A stretch of DNA of 64,000 nt, taken from Longitalea luteola (GTDB taxonomy: Bacteria > Bacteroidota > Bacteroidia > Chitinophagales > Chitinophagaceae). The notes under the pieces are model-generated. The model searched no databases. It was not told the origin of the DNA and was given only the letters and a program-made list of their open reading frames with translations. Made by a program: the position numbers and the translations under genes. Of this stretch, positions 51,955-59,631 are shown one piece after another. Every line of letters starts with the position of its first letter. Within the stretch, counting starts at the first letter, position 1. Location of the stretch: the NCBI RefSeq assembly GCF_017356035.1, contig NZ_JAFIQX010000002.1, positions 930,001 through 994,000 on the forward strand. The letters are read 5' to 3'.

Positions 51955-53122
51955 GTGTAACGGTTTTGTTTTTTGTATAGGAGGCGTTCAGGTATTTTAA
52001 CAGGCGTACTTCTTTCTCTGTTAAAAAGCGCCATTTGCCTCGGTCTACATTCTTTTTAGTGAGGTTTGCGTACATCACGCGGTCGAGGTTGCGTACATCG
52101 TAACCCATGTGTTCGAATATACGGCGAACGATGCGGTTGCGGCCGCTGTGGATCTCGATCCCGATCACGCTTTTGTCTTTTGGATCGGCATAAGCAAGTG
52201 AATCAGGCGCAATAAAACCATCTTCGAGGGTAATACCGTTCACGATGGTGTCGAAATCTTTTTTTATGAGCGGCTTATCAAGTTTTACTTCGTAGATCTT
52301 TTTTATTTCGTAACTGGGGTGCGATAGTTTTTGGGCCAACTCACCATCATTGGTGAGTAACAATACACCGGTAGTGTTCCTGTCTAAACGGCCGATCGGG
52401 TACACGCGTTCTTCTGTAGCATTCCGTATAATGTCGAGAACCGTTTTTCTTCCTTGCGGGTCTTCGGTCGTGGTGATATAATCCTTGGGTTTGTTAATGA
52501 GGATATATACCAGGTTCCTGCGGATGAACAGCTTTTTGCCGTTCACTTTGATATCGTCTTTGTCGGTCACTTTATGACCGGGCTCTATGATCTTTTCTCC
52601 ATTCACGATCACCTTGCCTGCTTTTACCAGGTCGGCTGCATCGCGGCGGGAACAGATGCCGGCATGAGCAATGAATTTGTTCAGGGGCATGCTGCCGGTT
52701 ACCGGTTGCCGGTTGCCAGTTGCCGGTTGGTTCTCGCCCACCTGGCCTTTCCCTTGTGCTGCGGCCCTGATGCCGGTTTGTGGTTTGTTGTTTGTGGTTT
52801 GTGGTTTGGTTCGCGCACCTTCCGCTTTCCCGAACTTTGCCTTCGGCTTTTGGTATTCGGTTCTTTCGCTGCCTTTCTCTATGCCTTTATGCCTTTTTGC
52901 CTCGTTGCCTTTTTCTATCCCCTGCTTAAAATCCTTTCTGCCTCTTTCCGACTGGTAACCACCTGCCTGACCCTGGGCTCTTGCCTCCCGGGCTTCCTGC
53001 TTTTTCTTTTCAAAGTATTCTTTGGTTTCCTGGCGCACCTTTTTCTTTTCCTGGCGGATGCGTTCTTTCTTTTTGGCGCCGCTGTCGCCCTTGTCCATAA
53101 ATTTCTTGAATCCTTGTGCCAT
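51947..53122 (-). CDS. RsuA/RluB family pseudouridine synthase with long low-complexity N-terminal region
   Basis: 391 residues. An N-terminal region of about 150 residues, rich in Lys, Glu, Gln and Arg (MAQGFKKFMDKGDSGAKKKERIRQ...), precedes the S4 domain (PLNKFIAHAGICSRRDAADLVKAGKVIVNGEKI) and the catalytic domain with PIGRLDRNTTGVLLLTND. The region just before S4 (KPQTTNNKPQTG and QPATGNRQPVTGS) is coded by two heptamer arrays, at 52777-52811 and 52690-52731, so the linker seems to have grown from the same repeats found between genes. The ATG at 53122 is preferred over one at 53170; a TACCTTTG box lies 38 bp upstream. Confidence 0.87.
   Translation of the reverse strand: MAQGFKKFMDKGDSGAKKKERIRQEKKKVRQETKEYFEKKKQEAREARAQGQAGGYQSERGRKDFKQGIEKGNEAKRHKGIEKGSERTEYQKPKAKFGKAEGARTKPQTTNNKPQTGIRAAAQGKGQVGENQPATGNRQPVTGSMPLNKFIAHAGICSRRDAADLVKAGKVIVNGEKIIEPGHKVTDKDDIKVNGKKLFIRRNLVYILINKPKDYITTTEDPQGRKTVLDIIRNATEERVYPIGRLDRNTTGVLLLTNDGELAQKLSHPSYEIKKIYEVKLDKPLIKKDFDTIVNGITLEDGFIAPDSLAYADPKDKSVIGIEIHSGRNRIVRRIFEHMGYDVRNLDRVMYANLTKKNVDRGKWRFLTEKEVRLLKYLNASYTKNKTVTRG
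52690..52731 (+). repeat. Heptamer array inside the RluB-type gene, unit GGTTGCC
   Basis: Units GGTTACC, GGTTGCC, GGTTGCC, AGTTGCC and GGTTGGT, preceded by a TGCTGCC. On the coding strand it gives the QPATGNRQPVTG part of the linker. Confidence 0.9.
52777..52811 (+). repeat. Heptamer array inside the RluB-type gene, unit TTTGTGG
   Basis: Units TTTGTGG, TTTGTTG, TTTGTGG, TTTGTGG, TTTGGTT. On the coding strand it gives the KPQTTNNKPQT part of the linker. Different unit from its neighbour at 52690. Confidence 0.9.
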
Positions 53123-53159
53123 GTGTAGTAGTTTGCTGTTTTTCAACAGTAGTGAGCGG

Positions 53160-53167
53160 CAAAGGTA
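53160..53167 (-). promoter_or_regulatory. TAnnTTTG -7 box of the RluB-type gene
   Basis: TACCTTTG on the minus strand, 37 bases before the preferred ATG at 53122 and directly after the terminator of the upstream gene. Confidence 0.55.
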
Positions 53168-53173
53168 CAAAAT

Positions 53174-53203
53174 AAAAAACTCTCCCGGTTTTTGCCGGGA
53201 GAG
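53174..53203 (-). terminator. Terminator of the Spy-like gene
   Basis: Perfect 9-bp stem CTCTCCCGG / CCGGGAGAG; on the minus strand it is followed by six T. It lies 23 bp after the stop at 53227. Confidence 0.9.
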
Positions 53204-53226
53204 CGGTAACGATAAACAGTGAGCCT

Positions 53227-53859
53227 TTATGATTGAACAGGCTTTCCGTGCCTGCGATTCTTCTTCAGCTCCTGGTATTTATTCCATTGGTCTGCGGTCA
53301 GGATCGATTTCAGGTTTTCCTGCTGCTGGGTATGCAAGGTTTTGTACTGTTGTTTCTTTTGATCTTCGGTCAGTGATTTGTCATCATGCACTGCTCTCAT
53401 CTTTATCTGGCTTTCAGAAAAATGCTTTTCCACAGCGGCTCTTTGCTCAGCGGTTAAGTTCAGTTCCTGCTGCATTCTGTCAATGCGGTTATGTTTATCC
53501 TGGCGGAACTTTTTGCCGTGCGGCTTCATCTTTTTCAGCTCAGCTTTTTGCCCGGCCGTAAGCACCTTATCTACTTTTTCATGACGATCTTTACGAATCG
53601 TGGCCATTTTGCTTTTCCATTCGGTAACGGTGATCCTGTCCTCACTCTTTTTAAGATCGGTCATCTGTTGTTTGAAGTCTTCGTTTATCGACTTCATAGC
53701 TGTTTTCTGCTCATCGGTTAAATTAAGCTGTTGCAGCTTATCATAACGTTGGTGGTGTCGTTTGGGACGGTCGTTAAAGCTCATCGACTGATCATCCTGT
53801 GCACTGGCGCCAAGCGCTACAAAAGTGGCTAACGCTATTCCTACAATTGCTTTTTTCAT
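53227..53859 (-). CDS. Spy/CpxP-like exported helical protein
   Basis: 210 residues with a signal peptide (MKKAIVGIALATFVALGASAQ). The mature part is almost all helix, rich in Lys, Gln and His, with five LTxxQ-type motifs (LTDEQK, LTAGQK, LTAEQR, LTEDQK, LTADQW), the mark of the Spy/CpxP superfamily of periplasmic chaperones and stress sensors. At about twice the length of one Spy core it may hold two copies. HH and KH pairs might bind metal. Role in envelope stress is inferred from the family. Confidence 0.83.
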   Translation of the reverse strand: MKKAIVGIALATFVALGASAQDDQSMSFNDRPKRHHQRYDKLQQLNLTDEQKTAMKSINEDFKQQMTDLKKSEDRITVTEWKSKMATIRKDRHEKVDKVLTAGQKAELKKMKPHGKKFRQDKHNRIDRMQQELNLTAEQRAAVEKHFSESQIKMRAVHDDKSLTEDQKKQQYKTLHTQQQENLKSILTADQWNKYQELKKNRRHGKPVQS

Positions 53860-54034
53860 ACTTGTCTATTTTACTGTTTAGATGCCGGTTGGGTTGTTAG
53901 CCTTCGGCACGGTTTGTTAATTAAATCTTTTAAACAGTATTGTAGACGGCAGTTGGAGAAGCAGGTTTAATTCGTGTATGAATATCTTCGTAGATGGAGT
54001 TATTCAAGGATGAGCGGTGGCGTTAACAAGTTCT

Positions 54035-54123
54035 TAAGTTTCCTAAGTTCCTAAGTTATTAAGTTATTAAGTTATTAAGTTCCTAAGTTCATAAGTTATT
54101 GAGTTCCTAAGTTATTAACTTAA
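54035..54123 (+). repeat. Octamer array, unit TAAGTT(AT/CC/CA), about ten units
   Basis: TAAGTTCC, TAAGTTAT x3, TAAGTTCC, TAAGTTCA, TAAGTTAT, TGAGTTCC, TAAGTTAT, after a 9-base TAAGTTTCC. Only the last two bases vary. It fills much of the 314-bp gap 53860-54173, inverted relative to 54141-54172; nothing else is recognisable in that gap. Confidence 0.93.
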
Positions 54124-54140
54124 ATTCAGTCGCGAGGTTT

Positions 54141-54172
54141 GAATAACTGAATAACTGAATAACTGAATAACT
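54141..54172 (+). repeat. Octamer array, four perfect GAATAACT units
   Basis: Four identical units, ending one base before the stop of rlmN (54174-54176). The reverse complement AGTTATTC resembles the AGTTATTA of the partner array. Confidence 0.95.
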
Positions 54173-54173
54173 C

Positions 54174-55226
54174 TTAAACATGATCCTTATTAGCCAGCTG
54201 TCCGCACGCCGCGTCGATATCCTTGCCACGGCTGCGGCGCAGGCGGGCGTTTACCCGGTTACGTTCCAGGTAGCTCATGAATTGATTTACGGTATCTTCC
54301 TCAGGCTTTTCAAAACGCGCAGCATCGATGGGGTTGTATTCAATAATATTCACCAGGTCAGCAGGTACCTGCCGGTAGATCCTGATCAGTTCATCGGCAT
54401 CCTTTAAACTGTCGTTAAAGTTCTTAAAGAGGATATATTCGAAAGTGATCTCGTTCTCTGTTTTCTGATAAAAATAGTTCAGGGCCTCGATCAGCGCTTT
54501 GAGGTTATTGGTCTCATTGATGGGCATGATCTCATTGCGCTTTTTATCATTGGCGGCATGTAAGGATAATGCGAGTTTGAACCGCACTTTGTCGTCGCCC
54601 AGCTGTTTGATCATTTTGGCAACACCAGCAGTAGAAACGGTGATGCGTCGGGCGCTCATCCCCAATCCATCGGGTGAGGTAATGCGCTCGATGGCCCGCA
54701 ATACGTTCTTGTAATTGAGCAGGGGTTCGCCCATGCCCATGAACACGATATTGCTCAGCTTTTTATTGTACACACGTTCGCATTGCTGGTTGATCAGCAC
54801 TACTTCATCATAGATCTCGTCAAATTCGAGGTTCCGTTTACGCTCCATGTAGCCGGTTGCGCAGAACTTACAGCTTAGCGAACATCCGATCTGCGAAGAA
54901 ACGCAGGCGGTTTTGCGTTCGTCGGTAGGGATCAGCACACCTTCCACGAGGTGGCCGTCCTGCGTACGGAAACGCGATTTGATAGTACCATCGGCAGAAT
55001 ATTGGGTAGCGTCTACTGTTAAAGCCGGCAAAGAAAAGTTATCGGCCAGTTTGGCTCGCAACTCCTTGCTCAGGTTGGTCATGGCCTCAAAAGAATGGGC
55101 CTGTTTCAGCCATAGCCATTCATATACCTGTTTGGCGCGGAATTTCTTCTCGCCCAGGGTTTCAAAATACTGTTCCAGCTCACTGAGGCTCAACTGCCTG
55201 ATATTCTTATTCGCCGTTTTTAACAT
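54174..55226 (-). CDS. rlmN: 23S rRNA / tRNA (adenine-C2)-methyltransferase RlmN
   Basis: Radical SAM enzyme that methylates A2503 of 23S rRNA and A37 of some tRNAs. 350 residues. The cluster motif C115-x3-C119-x2-C122 (GCSLSCKFCATG) and catalytic Cys341 near the end (IDAACGQL) are present, as are FMGMGEPLLNYKNV and SLHAANDKKRNEIMPIN. Start at MLKTANKN; five upstream in-frame codons come from the promoter region, where TACCTTTG lies four bases before this ATG. An octamer array abuts the stop. Confidence 0.96.
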   Translation of the reverse strand: MLKTANKNIRQLSLSELEQYFETLGEKKFRAKQVYEWLWLKQAHSFEAMTNLSKELRAKLADNFSLPALTVDATQYSADGTIKSRFRTQDGHLVEGVLIPTDERKTACVSSQIGCSLSCKFCATGYMERKRNLEFDEIYDEVVLINQQCERVYNKKLSNIVFMGMGEPLLNYKNVLRAIERITSPDGLGMSARRITVSTAGVAKMIKQLGDDKVRFKLALSLHAANDKKRNEIMPINETNNLKALIEALNYFYQKTENEITFEYILFKNFNDSLKDADELIRIYRQVPADLVNIIEYNPIDAARFEKPEEDTVNQFMSYLERNRVNARLRRSRGKDIDAACGQLANKDHV

Positions 55227-55230
55227 TCTG

Positions 55231-55238
55231 CAAAGGTA
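55231..55238 (-). promoter_or_regulatory. TAnnTTTG -7 box of rlmN
   Basis: TACCTTTG on the minus strand followed by CAGA and the rlmN ATG, the same four-base spacing as at dut and trmD. Confidence 0.62.
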
Positions 55239-55506
55239 CAACGGGTTGGGCGGATTAGCTAATGAGACGTTTGCATAGATGTGCGGATTGAAGCTATAAC
55301 CCTGAAAGTCAGTTATTAAAGGTTAAGTTAAAGAAGTTATTCTTCAACTACCGGCGGTGTGAATAGTGTTCACGAATACCCCGAAGGTAATCGGTCTGGT
55401 AAGCGGTGGCAATTGTTTTAATTATTAAAGTTTTTAATAAAGGTTTCCGGTTAAATACTTTACAATTACTTTGCGAACGCGAAATACATGCTCAAATAAA
55501 AACTAT

Positions 55507-56703
55507 ATGAAGAAAGTATATGTCATTGATGCGGTTAGAACACCTATTGGAAAATATGGTGGCGCATTAAGTACGATCCGTCCCGACGATCTGCTGGCCC
55601 ATGTGATCAAATCACTATTACAACGCAATGCGGCTATAGATGTAAATGCTATCGAAGATGTGATCGCCGGTGATGCTAACCAGGCGGGGGAAGACAATCG
55701 CAATGTGGCCCGGATGGCGGCCCTGCTGGCTGGTTTGCCCGTGACCGTGCCGGGCAATACCGTAAACCGCTTATGCGCTTCGGGTCTGCAGGCAGTGATG
55801 GATGCAGCCCGCGCCATCATGTGCGGCGATGGCGACCTGTTGATCGCCGGTGGCGTTGAAAGCATGACCAGGGCTCCCTTCGTGATGTTGAAATCATCCG
55901 GCGCCTGGAACCGTACGCCCGAAGTGGTTGATTCAACCATTGGCTGGCGCTTCCCGAACAAAAAACTCACCGATAAATATCACCCATATTCCATGGGCGA
56001 AACTGCCGAGAACGTAGCCAAACAATGGAAGATCGGCCGGCAGGCCCAGGATGAGTTTGCCCTGCAAAGCCAGGAAAAATACTTTGCGGCGCTGGAAAAA
56101 GGCCGTTGGAAAGAAGAGATCAGCGGGGTAGAGATCTTTGGTGGTAAAGACGAAAAAATTTTTCTTGAAAAAGATGAACCACCCCGTATTACTTCACTGG
56201 AAAAGCTGAGTTCCCTGCGTCCTGCATTTATAAAAGACGGTACCGTAACGGCCGGTAATTCATCAGGCATCAATGATGGCGCTGCCGCCATGCTGCTGGC
56301 CAGTGAAGAAGCGGTAGAAAAATACAATCTGCAGCCAATGGCCCGCATTGTATCCATGGCCGTTGCAGGCGTTGACCCGGCCATTATGGGCATTGGCCCT
56401 GTTCCTGCCAGCCGGAAAGCTCTCGAACGGGCTGGTATCACCGTGAATGATCTTGACCTGGTTGAGCTGAATGAAGCATTTGCCGCTCAATCTATTGCCT
56501 GTATGCAGGACCTGAAACTGGACCCTAACAAAGTAAACGTAAATGGTGGTTCTATTGCCATTGGTCACCCGTTGGGCTGTAGTGGCGTACGTATCTCGGC
56601 CACCTTACTGCATGAAATGAAAAAGCGCGGGTCAAGGTATGGCCTGGCTACCATGTGTGTGGGCGTGGGGCAGGGGGCTGCCATTGTGTACGAGGGCGCT
56701 TAA
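55507..56703 (+). CDS. Acetyl-CoA acyltransferase (thiolase; possibly 3-oxoadipyl-CoA type)
   Basis: 398 residues, typical thiolase. Active-site C90 is in NTVNRLCASGLQAV, the His in NGGSIAIGHPLGCSG, and the second Cys in TMCVGVGQG. GETAENVAKQWKI and AVAGVDPAIMGIGPVPA are family segments. It most resembles thiolases annotated as 3-oxoadipyl-CoA thiolase (PcaF/PaaJ) in Bacteroidota, but no aromatic-degradation genes are adjacent, so a fatty-acid or general role is open. MKKVYVIDAVRTPIG is the proper start; 12 upstream codons are discarded. The 280-bp gap before it has TTACTTTG (one mismatch to a -7 box) near 55467. Confidence 0.9.
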   Translation: MKKVYVIDAVRTPIGKYGGALSTIRPDDLLAHVIKSLLQRNAAIDVNAIEDVIAGDANQAGEDNRNVARMAALLAGLPVTVPGNTVNRLCASGLQAVMDAARAIMCGDGDLLIAGGVESMTRAPFVMLKSSGAWNRTPEVVDSTIGWRFPNKKLTDKYHPYSMGETAENVAKQWKIGRQAQDEFALQSQEKYFAALEKGRWKEEISGVEIFGGKDEKIFLEKDEPPRITSLEKLSSLRPAFIKDGTVTAGNSSGINDGAAAMLLASEEAVEKYNLQPMARIVSMAVAGVDPAIMGIGPVPASRKALERAGITVNDLDLVELNEAFAAQSIACMQDLKLDPNKVNVNGGSIAIGHPLGCSGVRISATLLHEMKKRGSRYGLATMCVGVGQGAAIVYEGA

Positions 56704-56749
56704 GGGATGCCGGTAATTTATTATTTTTATCCCCATAGCCCAGGGAATT

Positions 56750-57331
56750 ATGCCGGAAACTGTACTTACCACGGTTATTTATAAATACAATCCGTATGCG
56801 CGATTTATCGTGGTATTGTATATCGTAAGCATGTTGGTCCTTTGCGCGCTTGTCAGCGAAGTAATACCCATGTACATCGTCTGGCTGGCATTATGTTTCT
56901 GGGCAATGCCGCTGGTGTATGGCGCTATTTCTCAAAAAACGGTCTTCAATTTCAGGACGATCGATAACCGCCGGCTCACTTTCACTGCCGCGTATATCCA
57001 GGTTGGCCACCAAAAATATTCCATACGTGATATTAAAATTGACTTGCATATAAACGCCTACGATGGATTTATATATCACATACGCCGCGAAGGGTTATTG
57101 AAACCCCAGATTACGTATGGTGATAATAATGCACTGGTTATCTATTGTAATGGAGTTGTTTATGATTTTGATTTTCATTTGCCCGACTACGATGGTTATA
57201 CAATACTGTGCACACTGGTTGACCAATGGCGGGCTGCTGGCGCTCAACTAACTGTAAAAGAAACGTTTACCAGGGAGTTTGTGAATAAACAACAGGCCCG
57301 TATCAACCGCCGCCCTTCCACTTTTATTTAA
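56750..57331 (+). CDS. Hypothetical membrane protein (two segments, YcxB-like layout)
   Basis: 193 residues: two adjacent hydrophobic segments (about 17-40 and 43-62; FIVVLYIVSMLVLCALVSEV and MYIVWLALCFWAMPLVYGAI), then a cytoplasmic domain of mostly beta strands (HQKYSIRDIKIDLHINAYDGFIYHI). The arrangement recalls YcxB-like or PH-like membrane proteins; this is only a resemblance. It lies 46 bp after the thiolase and 61 bp before the WG-repeat gene. Confidence 0.65.
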   Translation: MPETVLTTVIYKYNPYARFIVVLYIVSMLVLCALVSEVIPMYIVWLALCFWAMPLVYGAISQKTVFNFRTIDNRRLTFTAAYIQVGHQKYSIRDIKIDLHINAYDGFIYHIRREGLLKPQITYGDNNALVIYCNGVVYDFDFHLPDYDGYTILCTLVDQWRAAGAQLTVKETFTREFVNKQQARINRRPSTFI

Positions 57332-57392
57332 CAAAGTTTACTTGCAGGGGAATTACGAATTTCTACTTTTACCATTCAATATAAAAACCCTT

Positions 57393-59132
57393 ATGCGAAA
57401 AATTTTACTTGTCCTTGGATTGTTAAGCACGATGTTCGTAAATGCCCAAACAAAGAAGCCGGCTGTTAAAAAGAAGGAAACAAAAACAGCAGAGAAGCCT
57501 GTGAGCAAAGAGGTACCGGTTGAAAAAGGGATAGGCGTTGTTCAGGAAAACGAGATCATTGAAGAAACCAAAATGGAAAGCGTGAAAGAGGAAAGCATAG
57601 GCATAGCTGAGCCTGTAATGGAAGATGTGAAAGTGGAAACTGTTTCTTCCGGGTCGTCCAATGGTAACAATGTAGTCGATGGGGAACCGTTCTACATATA
57701 TACCAGCTATCGCGAAAAGAACCTCATCATTGCCCACACAGGCGCTGATTATGAAATCAAGCGCTATGCCCTGCTCGAATATTTTTCTAAGAAAAAGATC
57801 ACTCCTTTTGTCTTCGAGAACATTGGCAGTTTTTATGATAATGACCTTTCGCAGGTAAAGCTGAATGGAAAATACGGCGTTATCAATACCAAAGGGCAGA
57901 TCATCATTCCCTGCATTTATGATGAAATGACCAGCATGACCATCGATGGTATGGCGTATTATGTAGTGAGCAAAGGCGGAAGGGAAGGAGTGATCAATGC
58001 GCAGAATGAGACCGTAATTCCTTTTGAGTATGGCAATATCAGGAAGTCTTACAATTCTTCCATGCATCTCGAGGTATCTAAAAATGGCAGGTATGGCCTG
58101 ATGAATTTTGTATCCCGCAAAATGGTGATACCGGCCATATATGAGCGCGTAGATGTATTGTCGAACAACCTGGTACAGGTGCGTAAAGGAAATCTTTATA
58201 CGCTGTTTAACCTCAGCGGCGAGCAGGTCTTTTCCAACTGGTATTCGCAATTGGACATCAATATTGACAGTGACTATGCGTTGGTTGAGCTGAATGGTAA
58301 AAAGGGCGTGATCAGCCTGGCAGAAAAAAAGACCATTCCGCTGGAATATGAGGTATTGACCCGCCTGCGCAATGGTTATTCTTCTACCAATACGTTTTTC
58401 ATTGCAGCCAGGGCTGGCAGGTACGGCATCCTGGGGCGCGATGGAAAAATAGTGCTGCCATTTCAGTACAGCATGATAACAACAAGTGGTTATGACCTGG
58501 TTGTCGTTACAAAAAATAATAAAAAAGGACTGCTGACCACTGAAGGAACACCGGTATTGGCGGTAGAATATGATGATATTGTTGACGCCGACCGTTACCT
58601 GATGATAAAAAAAGACAGTAAATATGGTGTGGTGAATCGTTCAGGTGCATTTTTGCTGCCGGTTGAATACGAAGCCATGAGCAGAATGTATATGGCAGAT
58701 AGCTACAGCACCTCTTATCTGCTGGCCACCCGGAACGGAAAAAAAGGGGTTGTTGATGCCATAAGCGGTAAACCGCGCATCGAGTTCGTGTATGACGATC
58801 TGATCGGCTATCGCAAGTACAGCTATAGCTCCACAGAGAACTTCAATAATTCGATCATCGCTGTCAGGAACGGTAAATACGGAATGATAGAAATAAATGG
58901 CAATGTACTGTTGCCCTTCAATTATGACGACCTGCAGTATATGAATTCATTCCTGGTAATAGCAGGAAAGGGCGGGAAGTATGGCGTGGTTGATATTTAC
59001 AATCATAATAATGTGGTATTGCCTTTTGAATACCAGTTTGTGAATTGCAAGAACAGCACGGTAGTGGCATATAAGGACAGCTATGAAAAATACCGGGTGA
59101 GCGGAAACAGGATCACCAAAGATGGAAATTAA
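57393..59132 (+). CDS. Exported WG-repeat protein
   Basis: 579 residues: signal peptide (MRKILLVLGLLSTMFVNAQ), a Lys/Glu/Val-rich low-complexity part (20-100), then about eleven WG-type repeats of 45 or so residues, each with the pattern G(K/R)xGV(I/V)...IP..YD (for example GKYGVINTKGQIIIPCIYDE, SKYGVVNRSGAFLLPVEYEA, GKYGMIEINGNVLLPFNYDD). WG repeats form small beta units thought to bind proteins; no catalytic motif is seen. The 17 codons upstream of this ATG do not fit a signal peptide. Probably periplasmic. Confidence 0.87.
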   Translation: MRKILLVLGLLSTMFVNAQTKKPAVKKKETKTAEKPVSKEVPVEKGIGVVQENEIIEETKMESVKEESIGIAEPVMEDVKVETVSSGSSNGNNVVDGEPFYIYTSYREKNLIIAHTGADYEIKRYALLEYFSKKKITPFVFENIGSFYDNDLSQVKLNGKYGVINTKGQIIIPCIYDEMTSMTIDGMAYYVVSKGGREGVINAQNETVIPFEYGNIRKSYNSSMHLEVSKNGRYGLMNFVSRKMVIPAIYERVDVLSNNLVQVRKGNLYTLFNLSGEQVFSNWYSQLDINIDSDYALVELNGKKGVISLAEKKTIPLEYEVLTRLRNGYSSTNTFFIAARAGRYGILGRDGKIVLPFQYSMITTSGYDLVVVTKNNKKGLLTTEGTPVLAVEYDDIVDADRYLMIKKDSKYGVVNRSGAFLLPVEYEAMSRMYMADSYSTSYLLATRNGKKGVVDAISGKPRIEFVYDDLIGYRKYSYSSTENFNNSIIAVRNGKYGMIEINGNVLLPFNYDDLQYMNSFLVIAGKGGKYGVVDIYNHNNVVLPFEYQFVNCKNSTVVAYKDSYEKYRVSGNRITKDGN

Positions 59133-59177
59133 GAGGAATCGTCATAAATTATTAGTTTGCAGGTTCAATACGCGCGT

Positions 59178-59627
59178 ATGAACCTGCAAACTGCTTTAAT
59201 ACAATTAGAGAAACATATTCAGGAAGTTCCTGCCCGGTTTAAACAACTGTCGTCGGTTATTATTCTCGCAAAGCCGGCGCCTGGCAAATGGTCGAAACAG
59301 GAAATACTGGGGCACCTCATTGATTCGGCCATAAATAATCTGAAGCGTTTTACCGATACCCAATATTTTCCGCAGCCTTACACCGTTATCCGTTATAACC
59401 AGGATGAGCTGGTAATTATCAATCGCTACCAGCAATTATCAATAGAACATTTATTGCAATTATGGCAATTGTTGAATAAGCAGGTGCTGCACGTAGTAAG
59501 TACCATCCCTGCTGATAAGCTGGCTTATACGGTCATCATTCCATCAGGCGATGCCAAAACCCTCGAATGGCTCGCTATTGATTATGTTGAGCATATGGAG
59601 CACCACCTGCGGCAGATCTTTGATTGA
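59178..59627 (+). CDS. DinB-fold protein
   Basis: 149 residues, DinB/YfiT-like helical bundle: PGKWSKQEILGHLIDSAINNLKRF with the first His, and DYVEHMEHHLRQIF with the final His pair, the usual metal triad positions. It is a second such protein in the window, only distantly like the one at 45123. Thiol-dependent transferase activity is possible. An in-frame TTG at 59157 is upstream; the ATG at 59178 starts the helical domain. Convergent with the ABC permease gene, 4 bp apart. Confidence 0.82.
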   Translation: MNLQTALIQLEKHIQEVPARFKQLSSVIILAKPAPGKWSKQEILGHLIDSAINNLKRFTDTQYFPQPYTVIRYNQDELVIINRYQQLSIEHLLQLWQLLNKQVLHVVSTIPADKLAYTVIIPSGDAKTLEWLAIDYVEHMEHHLRQIFD

Positions 59628-59631
59628 AGGC

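Noticed and set aside
52454-53128. 224-residue plus-strand frame
   Set aside because: Antisense to the RluB-type gene; Phe/Leu/Cys-rich owing to the Lys/Glu-rich sense strand.
57423-58250. 275-residue minus-strand frame
   Set aside because: Antisense to the WG-repeat gene, which has a signal peptide and regular repeats; the antisense product resembles nothing.
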